A DNA stretch of 64,000 nt from Tetmemena sp. SeJ-2015 (lineage: Eukaryota > Ciliophora > Spirotrichea > Sporadotrichida > Oxytrichidae): positions 62,001 through 126,000 of the forward strand of contig JAJKFJ010022473.1 in the NCBI GenBank assembly GCA_027382625.1, written 5' to 3'. Below, piece after piece: positions 1 to 13,400 of the stretch. Every line of letters begins with the position of its first letter. Position 1 is the stretch's first letter. Below the pieces are notes generated by a model that saw nothing but the letters and a program-made list of their open reading frames with translations, ran no database searches and was not told the origin of the DNA. The translations under genes and the position numbers were made by a program.

Positions 1-3000
1 GAGTTTGAATTGGAGTCTGAAGAAGAGGAAACATCAACACTCTTCACGTCTAAAATGAAGAAAATTCCACAGTAAATAGTCAAGGCACAAGCCATTATAG
101 AAAGTGCTTCTATGTTATTCAGAGAATCTACAGCGAAAGGCTTCTTTTTCAAACTTAAAACCAAAACTCCCATCATCAGCATAAATATCAGCAGCGCCTA
201 AAATAGTTTCACTAATGGAACTATGACTTACTTAAGTTACAACTCCGTTATTTACCACAAAAACTGAAATTAAAATGAAAACGATCTTCCTGTATATGGT
301 GAATATTTCCCAGTAGAATAATTCCTATAAGAGAATTAAAGAACCTTTTCCTTACTTTTCTATAGCCTCGGTAAAGAAAACCAAAGAGACTTTTTGCTTC
401 AACTGTTTCAAGTCTCTTTCTGAACTTATTCAAGAGAATAAAAGCAAAGAATGGAGTTCCTAAACCCCATACTATAAGAGATGGCATAGCAACTGCCGTT
501 CTCCAAATATAGTGCTACTTAGATTCACATAAAATTTCCAAATCTTGCTTGTTTCTTGAGTCTCCATCAATATCCATGCAACTGCAAATTGTTAAATAGT
601 AGCAAAATACTTACTTAAAAATTTAGAAGTAAAAGGTAACGATTGAAGGATGAATCATAAACAGTATGATGACTATACTCGAGATTATGTTTTGACGTGT
701 TTGCTCTTTTGTTGACTTCTTGATTTTTTAAACAATTTCCCAAATTATTTTGCACATTCCTGCAAGTATCAAAGGAACAAGAGCATATAAAAGTAGCTTT
801 AAGTATATTAGTCTGTAAGCTGGACTATAAGAGCTTGAGTAATCACCATTTCCAGTAGCAAATATACTTTCCGTATTTATAAAGCAATCAATTGAGAAAA
901 CTTATGTCTGCGCCTATGATATTACTTGAGCACCTTTCAGATAATTTTCTACTAGCTATGTCCATGAGTAGTTGAAATTAGCAGTTAAAGCTATCACTTA
1001 AATGTGATTCAGCATTAACTTTTAGAATATAGAGAGCAAATTTTTCTTGAGGGTGGCTCCTCTTATAGTAGACCGAACGATCATTAAGATTACAACCATA
1101 GCAAGGAAAGTTATTCCTATTAGCCTAATGATACTAACTCCTAGATTGCTGCATTTAGAGCACCTGTAGTTGCTATCTCTTGCGTAGCCACTTTTGCAGT
1201 CAGCACACAAAATACCTTGGTAACCTGTAGCGCAACTACCCTTGGGATCTTCATCAGGTGGTACCATTCCACTAAAACAATACTTAAAATCTCAATCATT
1301 ACAGGCAAGCATCATTAAATAAAATTAAAATGTTAACAGAGCAGCTGAGTAAAGACAAGATATGAAATTAGAAGTCTAATTGTTTTTCCTCCAATATCCT
1401 GCAACAGGACCAATGATAGATCCTCCTTGGCACTAGGCAACTGATGATGGGCATTTCAAGCAATTTCCAGGTTCTACCATTTGAACGAGAGAGAAATAAC
1501 TTCCTGCAGCACATAAAGTACAACTAAATGAATCAATTCACAAAGCAAACTTACGATCCTTGATCTGTAAATTATTCTCCAACAGCACAATCAATAATTT
1601 TATTTGAATCCCTCACTTAAATTTGGAGCTCGAATTCAGCTTAAGTAGAATCAATATTTTGGAGGTAGTCTTAGTTGGATTTCTTAGTAGAGTCAATTCC
1701 TGAGGTGCTAAAACTAACTTTATAACTCATACCAGGAGATGCTGTAAACTATAGTCCCTCAATTGTGAAAACCCCTTTTTAAGCAACAAAGAGTGTAGTT
1801 CCTGAAAAAATAGGCGTGTACTTGCCAGTTGCTGTTGTTTAAGACTTAACTTGACCTGATGGAGTAGTTGTAATGGTAGTAGTTTTTATTTATTCAACAG
1901 TCATAGTTAATTTGGAGGAATTGTCAGTTTCAACTATTTACCCGTACTTATCAACGAGAGCCATATAGAAAGTAGGAATAGTATCTCCACTTCTAAAAGA
2001 CTTTTCAGTCAAGTTTGTGTCAGACACATCAGCTAATTATCTCAATCTCTAGCCAGAAAAATTAAGATTATATAAATTTAAAGAATTAAGGATTCTGTCT
2101 CTTCTCTGATCTGCGGTCTTTGCCAAATTTTGAGCAAAGCAGCCTATATCATCCGCATAAACTTTTCCTTGATTCTTATAGAAGACCAAATTATTGGTTT
2201 TATTGAAAACTGGCTCTATATCTTTCCAATAAATTCCTCCACCTGAGATATCAGCCTTGTTGCCAGTGAATTTATTAATGCCTGTGAATTTAACAATGCA
2301 ATCTAAAATTTTAACTGAATAAGCTTAAATCAATCTGAGCCCGAACAAACATAATATACGGCCCCTCCATTTTGAGCAGCTGAACAGTTTTAGAAAATAG
2401 AACTTTGTATTTCCAAGTAGTTTATATTGTCGATGTATATGCCTCCTCCGTTTTAGGAATATGCAACTGAATTACTAAAAGTGGTTGAGGATATCAAAGT
2501 CAAAAATATTATAATGATGAATCAAGAATTTCTGAGAGCTTCTCTTCATGCTCTAAGTTGCGAGTAGATATATCGAGCCTCCTTATTATGCATTTACATT
2601 TTAAATTATTGAAGCTATCACCTTGAACTATTATAGTAATTTAAAAGTTAGATTACAATTTAAATTCAAAAGTAAAAGAATAGTAGCAATCTCTACAAAA
2701 TATTGCACCTCCGCCTGAGATGTCTGATTTTTAGAACTAACATCTATAATTATAATAATCACATGTAACTATTTATTTACGTTAAATAGAAATATCGTTT
2801 GCATAGAATTCTACTGACTGCATGTAAATACTGTTACTTGCATTAGAGTTTAGCACAGTTATATCATCAAGAGTAAGCTATATTATTTCTTAAATTAATT
2901 CCAAAGGATTTACATTCAGAGAAGATTGAGTAGCGTAGATGTCATCTCCATTTACAAGAGCATAGTTTTCATTGAACTTTGTCTTTTAGTTAAGCAATTT

Positions 3001-6000
3001 ATTTTTTTAGCAGAATATAACTAAACTACTGAGCTAGGATTCCTGCCCCAATTCTAATTTAAAATTAATGTACGCTCTGTTGCCACTCAGAATGCAATTC
3101 GAAACTGTTAAATTTGCCACTATAGAAATAGCTTTAAATTTCCTAAAACTTACTCCCACTAACATAAATTGCGCCTCCCTAATAAGAATAACCATTTGTG
3201 AAGAAGGAATCTTAAACTTTTACAATTCCTCCAACGATTATATTTAAGAAGCTACCCTATAGTTAACTGATGGAAGATATCTTGGCAAAAGATGTAGTTA
3301 TAAATTGCTTATATATACTATGAATTAGTTTTCTTGGTATTTTCAAAAGTAGATTTATAAACATAGAGTTCTCCGAGACCAATGAAAATTCCTGAGGAGC
3401 CTGAAGTTACTATATTGTCTTAAAAGAGTACATTGTTGAGGGTAGCATTTCCAAACATGATTAGCATTGTTGTCTACGCGGCCTTGTTACCAATAAAGGA
3501 AACGTTATTCAAAACTACTTGATAAGTTTCAGAAGAGCCAAAAATGTTTAAGCAAGAAAAAAATTAGAAAGGGTCTTTTGGACCACATTATTTTTGAAGA
3601 TAGTGTTATTCATCGTAACGTTGCATTTGTGTAAAACACTAATGCCTGCCACTTTGTTGTAAGCAAAATTGTCATATAAATTAAATTTAAACACATTAAT
3701 TACTCTTTAAGTTTATTTAAGTTTATCTGCACATCAAAAATATTATATTCAACGAGTATAAGGTTAACTACTAAGTCAACTTGTAAAGTTGCAACTTCAA
3801 AAGCAATGTTATTTTTTTTAATAATTTTAAAAGTTATTGAACATCTTTGTGCCTATATACGTCACATGAGACTTTATATATATTCCTACTGCTCCTATAT
3901 GTCCACTATTATCTAAACACAAGTTAACAGTTCAATGAAATTACTGAAGTAGAGTGTATCTCTATCCGTGAATTAAGTGTCACTCATAATATAAACTCCT
4001 CCATCTGTGCAATATTTTATTGAGTTTGAGATAGTTTGATAGTTTTTTGAGTTCTAAATGAAAAAAGCCGCTGGGAAACTATCCGCGGATTCTGACTGCT
4101 AAACTTTCGCCATCACTGAATCATAGTCAAAAGTTTCCTTGCACTGAAGAGTCGAAGACTAAAACAAGATCTTCCCATTATAAAGTATAAATATATTTAA
4201 ATATGAAATAGAAAAAATACTCATTGACTTAGTCTGCTTGAGAAAACATAACGACTCCATAGGTTCCTGTTTACATGTCAAGCAAAGTTAAAATTGCAAT
4301 AAATTTAATTATTAAGTTGATGAGCTCACTGTGAAATTTCCAATATTAAGTATAAAAAACATTCCTCCAAGATAACCAGATTCTGCCTTTTAGAATAATG
4401 AATTTGTCACTGTCATTTGCATGAGCTGATTGTAAATGTAAAACATTCCTCCGAACGCACCAGCAAATCCATAATAGAAAAAGCTAGAATCAATTTTAAC
4501 CACGGGGTAGATCTGAGATGTGCTCTAAAGTATATAAAAATTTAACTAAGTAGACCATACATTATGCCGCCGTAATAAGTTGCTATGCTAGTATTTACTG
4601 TAACATTATAAAAGTCTAAGCTACAGTAATTTGAAAGATAAAATGTGCCTCCAATTTGTGCAAAATTAGCAATAATGATTGAATGTTGCATTTAGAAAGA
4701 ATTACTCACAGCGTAGAACACTCCTCCCATTATTGCAGAGCCTTGCACAAAGTAAGAATACATATCTTTGAATTTTCCGTTCTAGAGGTAATAAACTCCT
4801 CCAGCGTATGATAAACTTATTATAAATTTAAGATATATGAGAAGAATATAATATGCTTTTATGAAATTACAAGAGTACAAGTTTCCAACAGATAAAAATA
4901 TAAATGTGACACTAGCGTTCGTCATGAAAAAGATACCCCAGTAAATTTTGTTTTACACTGCTATCACCGAAGAACTTAATACTATTTGAGATTTGAGATA
5001 ATCTGAACTGAAGTAATCTTTGAACTAAACTTGAGATCCTTAAATAACAAAGTTAAGATTCGGTGCAACAGAATAAGCCATTTGATAGTAGCGAGGCCAG
5101 TATTCGTATTAGCAGGAGTTGGTTTTAAGAAACTGTGACTTGGAAATTGATAGAGACAAAGCTTTATCAATTTAGAATATACCTCCCATAGTGGTATCTG
5201 GAATTGCTATATAATTATTCAAGAATATAGTCTGATAGAGTGTAACTTGCAGATTAGGATTGTTAAGCTTTATTACTCCTCCCGCTGAATATTGTGACAG
5301 GTTATAATAAAAATATTTTTAATTTAGGTTCTTGAAAATTGATAAAGAAACATAGAGAGAGGATGGATTTGAAGTTGTGCTAGTTTCAAAATTTATGAAG
5401 GATCCCTGCCCTTAAGATTAAATTAATATAATTGACTATCAGTGACATTATTTCCAGTAAAGTTAATCTTTGCGTCATTGATGGCATAAATTACGTTTCC
5501 CTGATAGGAAGCGAGTTTTGTGAAAACTGATTTGAAAACATTTAGATAACAAGAGTCGCAATAGAAAACTCCCCCTTTAAGCGCCATGTTATGATAGTAA
5601 GTACTGCCACCTTCGGTGAAATTAACATACTAATTGAAATTGAAAACTCCTCCTTTCTAAGCTACTCCACAATTTATAAATGTGTTTCCCAGAGAAACAA
5701 CAACCGAGAGACTAGAATAGGAAACTGAAAATGCAGATCCAACTGTTGAATAGGTTCCACTTATTTATGTTGTAGATATAGATGAGTCAACTTATACCAA
5801 GGTATTGTTCACAATTTAAAGACCACCTGCTACACTTAAAAATAATTCTTGATAGATCTATGATGCTTCCTGAAATAGCAGATTATACCTAGTTTATAGT
5901 GCACGCAAGAAGAGTGATATCACAAGCAGTTGTTGAGGCCACCATAAGTCCTCCACTTCCATATTTTGACTTAATAGAACTGAATGTATTTCCCTGCATA

Positions 6001-9000
6001 GCCATCTTTAGGTAAAGCATTTAATCTAAATACTCTTATAGATAAAAATATCGCATATTTAATAAACTTTGATCCACAGTATTCCTCCTCCATCGTCAAC
6101 TGTAGTTAAACCGTCAACTGTTGATAAGTATGAAGCTTATAAAGAGCTGAATGTTGAAGTGACTATATTTAGAGTCAATTGAGTAGTGGGACCATAAACA
6201 GACATAAAGCCACCGTTAGACAAAGAAGTTCCTCCGGTAACTGTAAAAGAAGCAATGTTAAATGTTATCATGGAGGCAGGAGAGTTTGCCGCATATTCGA
6301 GATAAAGTGATCCACCTTAAAAAGCAAAATTTTTGGTAAATTGGGGTGTTAAAAATGAGAGAGAGTAACAATTTTTGCAATAAAATACTCCTCCGTAGTA
6401 GGCTTGAATATCTAAAGGTTAAATTAAAGCAATATAAATTTTTACTTTGGTAAACTCCTCTCAAATCAGTGATTGAACCCTAAGTTGCTGATTATAGTCG
6501 ATATATACCTCCCTAGTAAGTTTAAGAACAGTATTGAAAGTTATTATCTTAAGCTACGAGTATTACGTTGCTACTTTGAGATGTAAGATAGAATAAGCTG
6601 CCAGCAGTCGTTGAAGAATATGTTGCTTAATTTGAAACAAGATCTGCTAGGATATCAAATGAGGCAGTCTTTTAACTTTGAGCACACACTACAGTTGCGG
6701 ATGAAATGGTTACAGTCAAAGAGTTCAGTTGAGATAGATATATTGCTTGCCCAAGATTTGTTATCAAAGTATCATAGATTTCACTCGAAACTATTGTAAT
6801 TGCCTTTAATTATAATAAAATACTTTATGACATCTTAAGATGTTGAATACCCATAAATGATAAATAAAACTAAGATAATTTATTCAAATTTTAGTATATT
6901 CATGCTTTACCTCCTGTCAGAGAACCGATCGAATAGAATTTAGAAGAATCAATATTAGCTAACAATTTAAAATAATTAACTAAATATAAATAGAAGGTTA
7001 TTAAAATTGATAAAGACATGTTGAAATCTAGGATTTTATTTTACCTAAAAATGGCACTAAATCATTAATTTTTGTTTAAAATGATATTTGAAGAATTATC
7101 ATAAGCTTTAATTTTAGGATAAATAAATCTATAGTGATTTGAGAATTTAGGAGATTATCAACTGAAATAATAGCCCCATAATCATAAGATGTTATTCTCT
7201 GAAACACTGTATCAGTTATCTTGATGTTAAAAATAAAATTTAGAACTGCCGAGCCATCTATACTAGATATCCTGAAAACAGAACCTGCATTTCCGTTTAT
7301 ATCTTGTAGGATGGAGCTATCTAATAAAGCTACGCTAGTTAGTGTTGTTAAACCAGATGTTGAATCTGAAAAAGTAACTTTAAAAATAGTTGAATGACTC
7401 TTTACTGCTGATAAAATTTGGGTATCAGTTATCGAGCTAAATTAGTTTATACTTTCAATAGTGAGAGCACTAAGGGATATCAAATCTGTAAATACTGAAA
7501 AGAAGCAATCACTTAATTAGCAATAAGCGCAGTTTATATTCATAATACTGCTCGAATCTATTTTGAAATTTGTCGATGCCTTATTCTATTGAATTATCAT
7601 AATTTAAATAAGTAATTATTTTTATATTAGGAAGGAATAAAACGAAAGTATATAAGAATGAAAACGGCTACTATCAAATTTAAAGCCTTATATGGATATA
7701 ATTTCTTCAAAAAGTGAATACTTGTATAGATATCTTATACTTAAGCAATAAAATTATTTTAAGTTTCTTATTTTAAGTTCAAAATATTTGGTACCTGAGT
7801 AGGATATTGGCTAATAATTTATAATCCAACTTTTATAGCTACTAGAACTCTGTTCATATCTTTAGAAGTCAATATCTGATAAAGTCTAAATAGAAAAATC
7901 AATCTCGCCAACTTAAGAGCTTCCTGCCTAAAGAGTGATTAATGGGTAGAGTGAACCATAACTTTTAGTAGCAATAAAATTAAAAAAGAATAGCATCGAT
8001 ATTATCAACAAATGATTATCCTAGGATAGATACGATCTCAGAGTTTTTCATTCCGCTAAGAGATTTAATTTAAGTACCAGAACCTACAGAGAGGCTTCCA
8101 TAAAATTTTTGAAGGAAAATATAATTTGCTCTATCATTACTTTGGTAATCTGTTTCTATGAGCACGATATCTTAGATTAGCTCGTTTTACACATTTATCA
8201 TATTTGAGTATTTAATAATGATCATCGAATTTGCCAAGAGAGATGTTTTGAGAATAGTGCTCAAGGTTTCTTTTAGGTACGCGTTAGCAAATGAAAATTA
8301 TGAGACTATTGACAAAGTTCCTGTTGCTGAGGCCTTATAGTCAAAAGTATATGCAAGGTAAGTATCTTGAAAGGATTATGTTATCTCTACAGTGTTTTCG
8401 AAGTTAGAAGAAAATTCATTTCCATCAAAATATATTCTCTGGAGTCCAACAAGTTCTAAAGCCCTTTTAAATTAAAATACTATTTTCCATTAGCAAATGC
8501 ATTTTGCTTAAATGTATTAGTTTTGAATTAAGTCTTTTGAAAGTCAACTTAGATTGTAGAAGAGTCATAAGTATAACTTTTGATGTTTGTCGTGGTAAGA
8601 GCAGAATAGTCAGTGTAAGTCATCTAATCAGAGAGGGTAGAGCTTATTGCAATAATCATTGATAGTTGATCTTTTGTGTCAACTGTGGCATAATTGGGAT
8701 CGTAGCATTCAAAATTTATTGCTGGTCCTCCCAAGCCAGGGCATCCAAAATTATTTTCAAATGTATTCTTTTCGAAACTGACTCCTGTACATCTTAAATT
8801 TGAATCTGTTAGTTCTGCAGAGAAGATTCCAGAGCCTTCAATTCTCAAAGATATTCCTACCGTATCGTAATATGCAGCATTCTAGGTAAAAGAATTTGAA
8901 TAGAAGAGAACTGGATAGTAATTGTGATAGCTCTCACTCATCTATATATTTACTATTCCATTAAGCACTGTATTTTATGAAAACTGATTGTTGATCAAAT

Positions 9001-10387
9001 AGATTCCATACTCGTGCTCTTAAATTCTTTAAAACATAAAGATAAATAAATTGAGATTAGATGACGCATTTAAAATTTATTCTTAGTACCTACTATAGCA
9101 TCAGTGGACTGATCTGCATTGCTATAAATGGATTCTGAAATAGAGCAATCTAAGAAATTCTAAGTGTTGTTTGAGAATAACAGATAAAATAAAGTATATA
9201 AATACTAGCATACATTTGAGAATGAAGAATCATAGACAAAGACTTCTCCTTGAAAGTTTTGAAGATTTAAGATTTTTCCATGATGAACTAATCCATAATC
9301 TGAGTTAACTTTTATTGGAGTACTCATTTGCTATTACATATGATACATTTAAGTGAATTATGTGTTCTCAATATAAATCTTGAAACAAGGATCTATATCA
9401 GTATTTGTCTAAGAGCAAGAAGAGCTGAACGGGTTTGAACTAAGGGTGCGCTTTGAAGTTAGAGTTTTATAAACTTGCGTTTGCAGTAGATTATTTCTAT
9501 ATTGATAGCTCTCAGTTTCAGAAGCCGAAGAATCTGAGTAGGATGAAAAAGTGAGCGTGTTTTGGAAGTTTCTTTAATAAAAATAGCTTCTAATGATGGA
9601 TCCACATTGACTAAATCTCTTAAAATTTGAGTTAGTAATTGTGACAAGGCCTCCGTATTCATTAAGCTTAATGAAAGAGTTGAAATCAAAGTAGAAATTT
9701 TGAAAGTTCACATTCTAAAATTATTTAGCTGTAAACGTAGTAATCTTACATCTAGAGTCAGCGAGGATGGAGAAGATAGCACGGTGTAGTCGCTTATATC
9801 AAATTCGATAAAAGATCCTCCTTGTGCTATTTACAAAGAAAATATTATATTTAGCAGTTCATGGTTGAGGGTATGAAGTCAAAATAAAAATGTCAGTGCA
9901 ACCATATGACCCCGCGTCAGTAAATGTAGAATCGGTATCAGCAATAGAGCAACACTGAGTTCTAGTAGATAGGCAAGAATTTGTGTCAGCATTATCTATG
10001 AAAGTTAGCTTTTGAATTAGTCTTACAATCTATAATCGAGTCTATAGAGTCAAAGATAATGTAGCTTATTTTGAGTGAGTATCCTACTTTAAGCTTGAAC
10101 TAATCCCTCTGCTTATTATAGACAGTAACCTAAGTATTGTCAGTTACACATATACTTGAACCCGAGTTTATAGAACAAAACAGCGGCTTTATTGTCAAAT
10201 CTATCACTTAATGCGAATCTTCGTAATTTTGAGGTCGGTAAGTTTTTCGATTATTTCTGAGAAGGTATTAACTTATGCATCTTATTACTTTGATATTTGA
10301 TGATAAGAAAGAAATATTATAGCCAGATTCATAACTAGGTTCTCCATTTTAAGGATTAACCTTATGCTTGATTTGCACAATCTCCAT
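1..10387 (-). CDS. Gene A: giant membrane protein with beta-helix-like ectodomain (C-terminus off window)
   Basis: Read on the minus strand with TAA/TAG as Gln, pieced together over many short interruptions. The N-terminal part (about 10.4-9.9 kb) is a hydrophobic/aromatic module. A very long region follows of short beta-strand-like units rich in Asn, Ser and Gly-Gly-(A/G)-I/V-Y/F, typical of parallel beta-helix proteins. Near 1.0-1.5 kb comes a Cys-rich knot (GGSIIGPVAGYWR, then GYQGILCADCKSGYARD), followed by membrane segments down to base 1 (for example around 1,050-1,130 and 250-480). Gene B has the same order. I infer a surface receptor or adhesion-type protein; no substrate is visible. 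No Cys-rich N-terminal module like that of gene B lies immediately upstream of the first usable Met at 10387. An in-frame TGA lies just before that Met, so the true start may be in a separate piece (see the module at 23.3 kb). Confidence 0.7.
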
Positions 10388-10442
10388 TTTAGAAAACCCA
10401 AAAAATCATATTAGTAACTTAAATGTTAAATTATTTAAAAGC

Positions 10443-13400
10443 ATGACCTTTATTATAGCTTGTTCAAATAACAATTACTGCCTGAGTTGTTCTTCCTCAT
10501 CAGTTAGCACTTGCACTTCTTGCAGCTCAATATATGACAGCAGCTGCTACTCTTACGGCTATAACACCTTTTTGGATAATTGCATCTAAGGGCAATACTA
10601 CGATTCATCACAATGCAAACTATGCAAAGATCAGTACTACATCAACCAGATCAATCGTATTGATTATTAATTTTCTTTAACTCATAATAAATTCATGATT
10701 GAATTCTTGCTCTAGCTGCTCAATTTCAAACTGTCTTAAATGCGATTCCAGCTATAATTGCAACTTATGCGAAGATGCATTTTATTTTAGAGGGATATGT
10801 CCAAGTTGCATCTAATACAGTAAGAAGAATCCTAGAAATAGCCTCCCCAGAAATATATTCAAATATCATTTATCTTTAATAAAAATAAATCTACTTATAG
10901 GAGGAAAAATAATTATTTAACTCCTTAATTTTAATCTATTTAACAGTTTTAAAAAATAAGTTTAAATTTATCGGCCAGAAATGCTAACAGAAACAAAGAA
11001 TTCATCAGTCCGCTTATATTTACTTTTAATAAAGCGATGGCAGAGCTCAATATAATTAAGATCTAGAAAAGATAGAGAATCAAAAATTATAATAAAGATA
11101 ATTATCTACTACTCAAATTTGCTATGACTGCAACACTCATATGACTGAATATTAGAAATATTTCTCTGACTGTGTCTCATGCTCTCAAGGTAAATTTTAT
11201 AAACTTATTACAATTAGGATCCCCTACGACTAAAACTGTGTGCAATGGCTGCAAGAATGGATATTACTACAATAGCAACTGTGTCTCAGTTTGTCCATCA
11301 GGGTACTACGGTACACGTAGTTTCAATGTTAGGGGCTAGATAATTTATATTTAACTTCATCATCTTGTTCGGAATTTAATTTATTTTATCGGCATGTTCT
11401 ACTAGCTGTAAAGAATGCGTCGGGAGCTCTACAAAAATATATTATAGAATTGAAGAGAACCCTTAAAATTATGTTATTTAGTTGACTTTCAAAGGATTAC
11501 ATTTTCCACAAATACTTTTACATCTAATACCTTCGGATTTGCAAAAGGTCTGATTAACTTTTCAGGAGTACAAAGAATAAGCTTAATATCTTGTGATTTT
11601 TCTAATAACAAAGAAGGAACTGTTGAAACGGTTTCTTATTACAACGGCTTAATTAGCTCGTCATTCAATTTAATTGACTCATCATTTAGCCAAGGATCCT
11701 CTTTCTCTAACTTAAAGTTTGAAGAAACTGTTATCACGAGCAGCTTGACATCATTCCCTTCTGATGTTCTCGCTTAAGCACTAATTGCTATTACTTATTC
11801 GAACTCTCTAACCCTTGAAAGCTGTACCTTTTAACTTAATTTCTTAAATGAAGTTACTTATTCAACCTAGAAAGCTCAATTAATTTATACTTCCTCGTTC
11901 TATGGAGAATTAATTGTTACTTCAACAGATTTCGAAAATTAAAAGGGATTGAGCAACTCTGAGCTTGAACTAGTTTCAAGCACAACTATTCTAAATTCTA
12001 TTTCCAGTAAATTATTTTACATCTTATCCCTTTTAGGCAGTAAAGCGTTTGGTTCAATATTCCCATTGATAGCTTTTGATTACACCACTACAAAAATAGG
12101 CTTATTTAAATTAAGTAGCGTTACTTTCAACTAGATTTCTTTTCAGACCTCTCTCACGAATACAATCTCAACCAGTTCTCTAAATTACTATGCTATGATA
12201 CTGAATTACTAATTGTAAGACTAAATTTTCTTTGACCTACATTTAGTTTCGATTATCCAAGTAATTCACCTACTAAGATATCTACTTAAAAAGTTACATT
12301 TGGCACAGTTTCTCTAACGAACATTGATTGTGTGAACTGCTAAGATAGAGTGTCTCTATTCAGTATCTACACTGATTCAATTGCTCTAGATTTAAATTAT
12401 AAGCTAGTTATAATATTCTTTGACAGTGACATCAGTTAATTAGCTTAGTGATCTGTCCTCAGATTAATAGAGTTCATGGCCAGCTAAAAGCTCAATTTTC
12501 AATGTATTCCTTTCACCTAATACAAATGCTGCCAATTCGAATTTGTTTTCTATGACAATTTTATCAGACTCTACTTTTTAGTAAATTAAAGGAGATTAAG
12601 GTGCCGTTATTAGATTAAATTCATTTAATTAAGAGCCTATCCTCAATTTTATTTAATCTTACTCTAACAAGTTGTACTTTTACAGATGTAGAAGCATTTA
12701 GTAATGGTGGACTAATATCAATTAGTCGTTTATCAAAATCTAATCTCATCTTTTAAGACGTTACAGTTGAAAATGTTTTCGCAAATGTAAAAGGAGGTCT
12801 AGTACTTTATAATTTTTATGTTTTAGTATATTTGAGCAGCTCCTCAGATGATGGTCTTAATGGAATGAGTTTTAAAAATTTCAACCAAAAATAAACATAT
12901 ACCTCTTCTTCTGGATAGCTAATATATGTCACTTAGCCAAACACATTTTATATGGAGATAGAGGATAGTGTTATTGACTGTAACCCAACGATATCTTCTT
13001 CAATAACAAATGATCCACTTACCTATCTATAAGCGAATTTATAATCTTTACTTACCTCTCAGGCAGGTTCACTTATCTTCATTACTTCAACTTCAGACAG
13101 CTTGGATATGTATTCTGCAAGGAACTAGTATAAAAATTGCTACTCATCATTTAAAGGCTCAATCTTAAAAAATAACTTTTAGCTTAGCAGTGCAACCCCT
13201 TCAACTATAAAAGAGGACTCTAGTACTTTCACTTGTAAGATTAATTTTTCTGTTGATAAGTTTAGAAAATCAGGCTGTTTATGGTGGCGTTTTTTACTGT
13301 AAAAATTGCTTCTATTTCACTGTGACCTCTCCAACCTATTCACAGAGCTCAGCATATATGGGAGGAGTGATATTCTTGGAATATGATTAATCTGGAACTA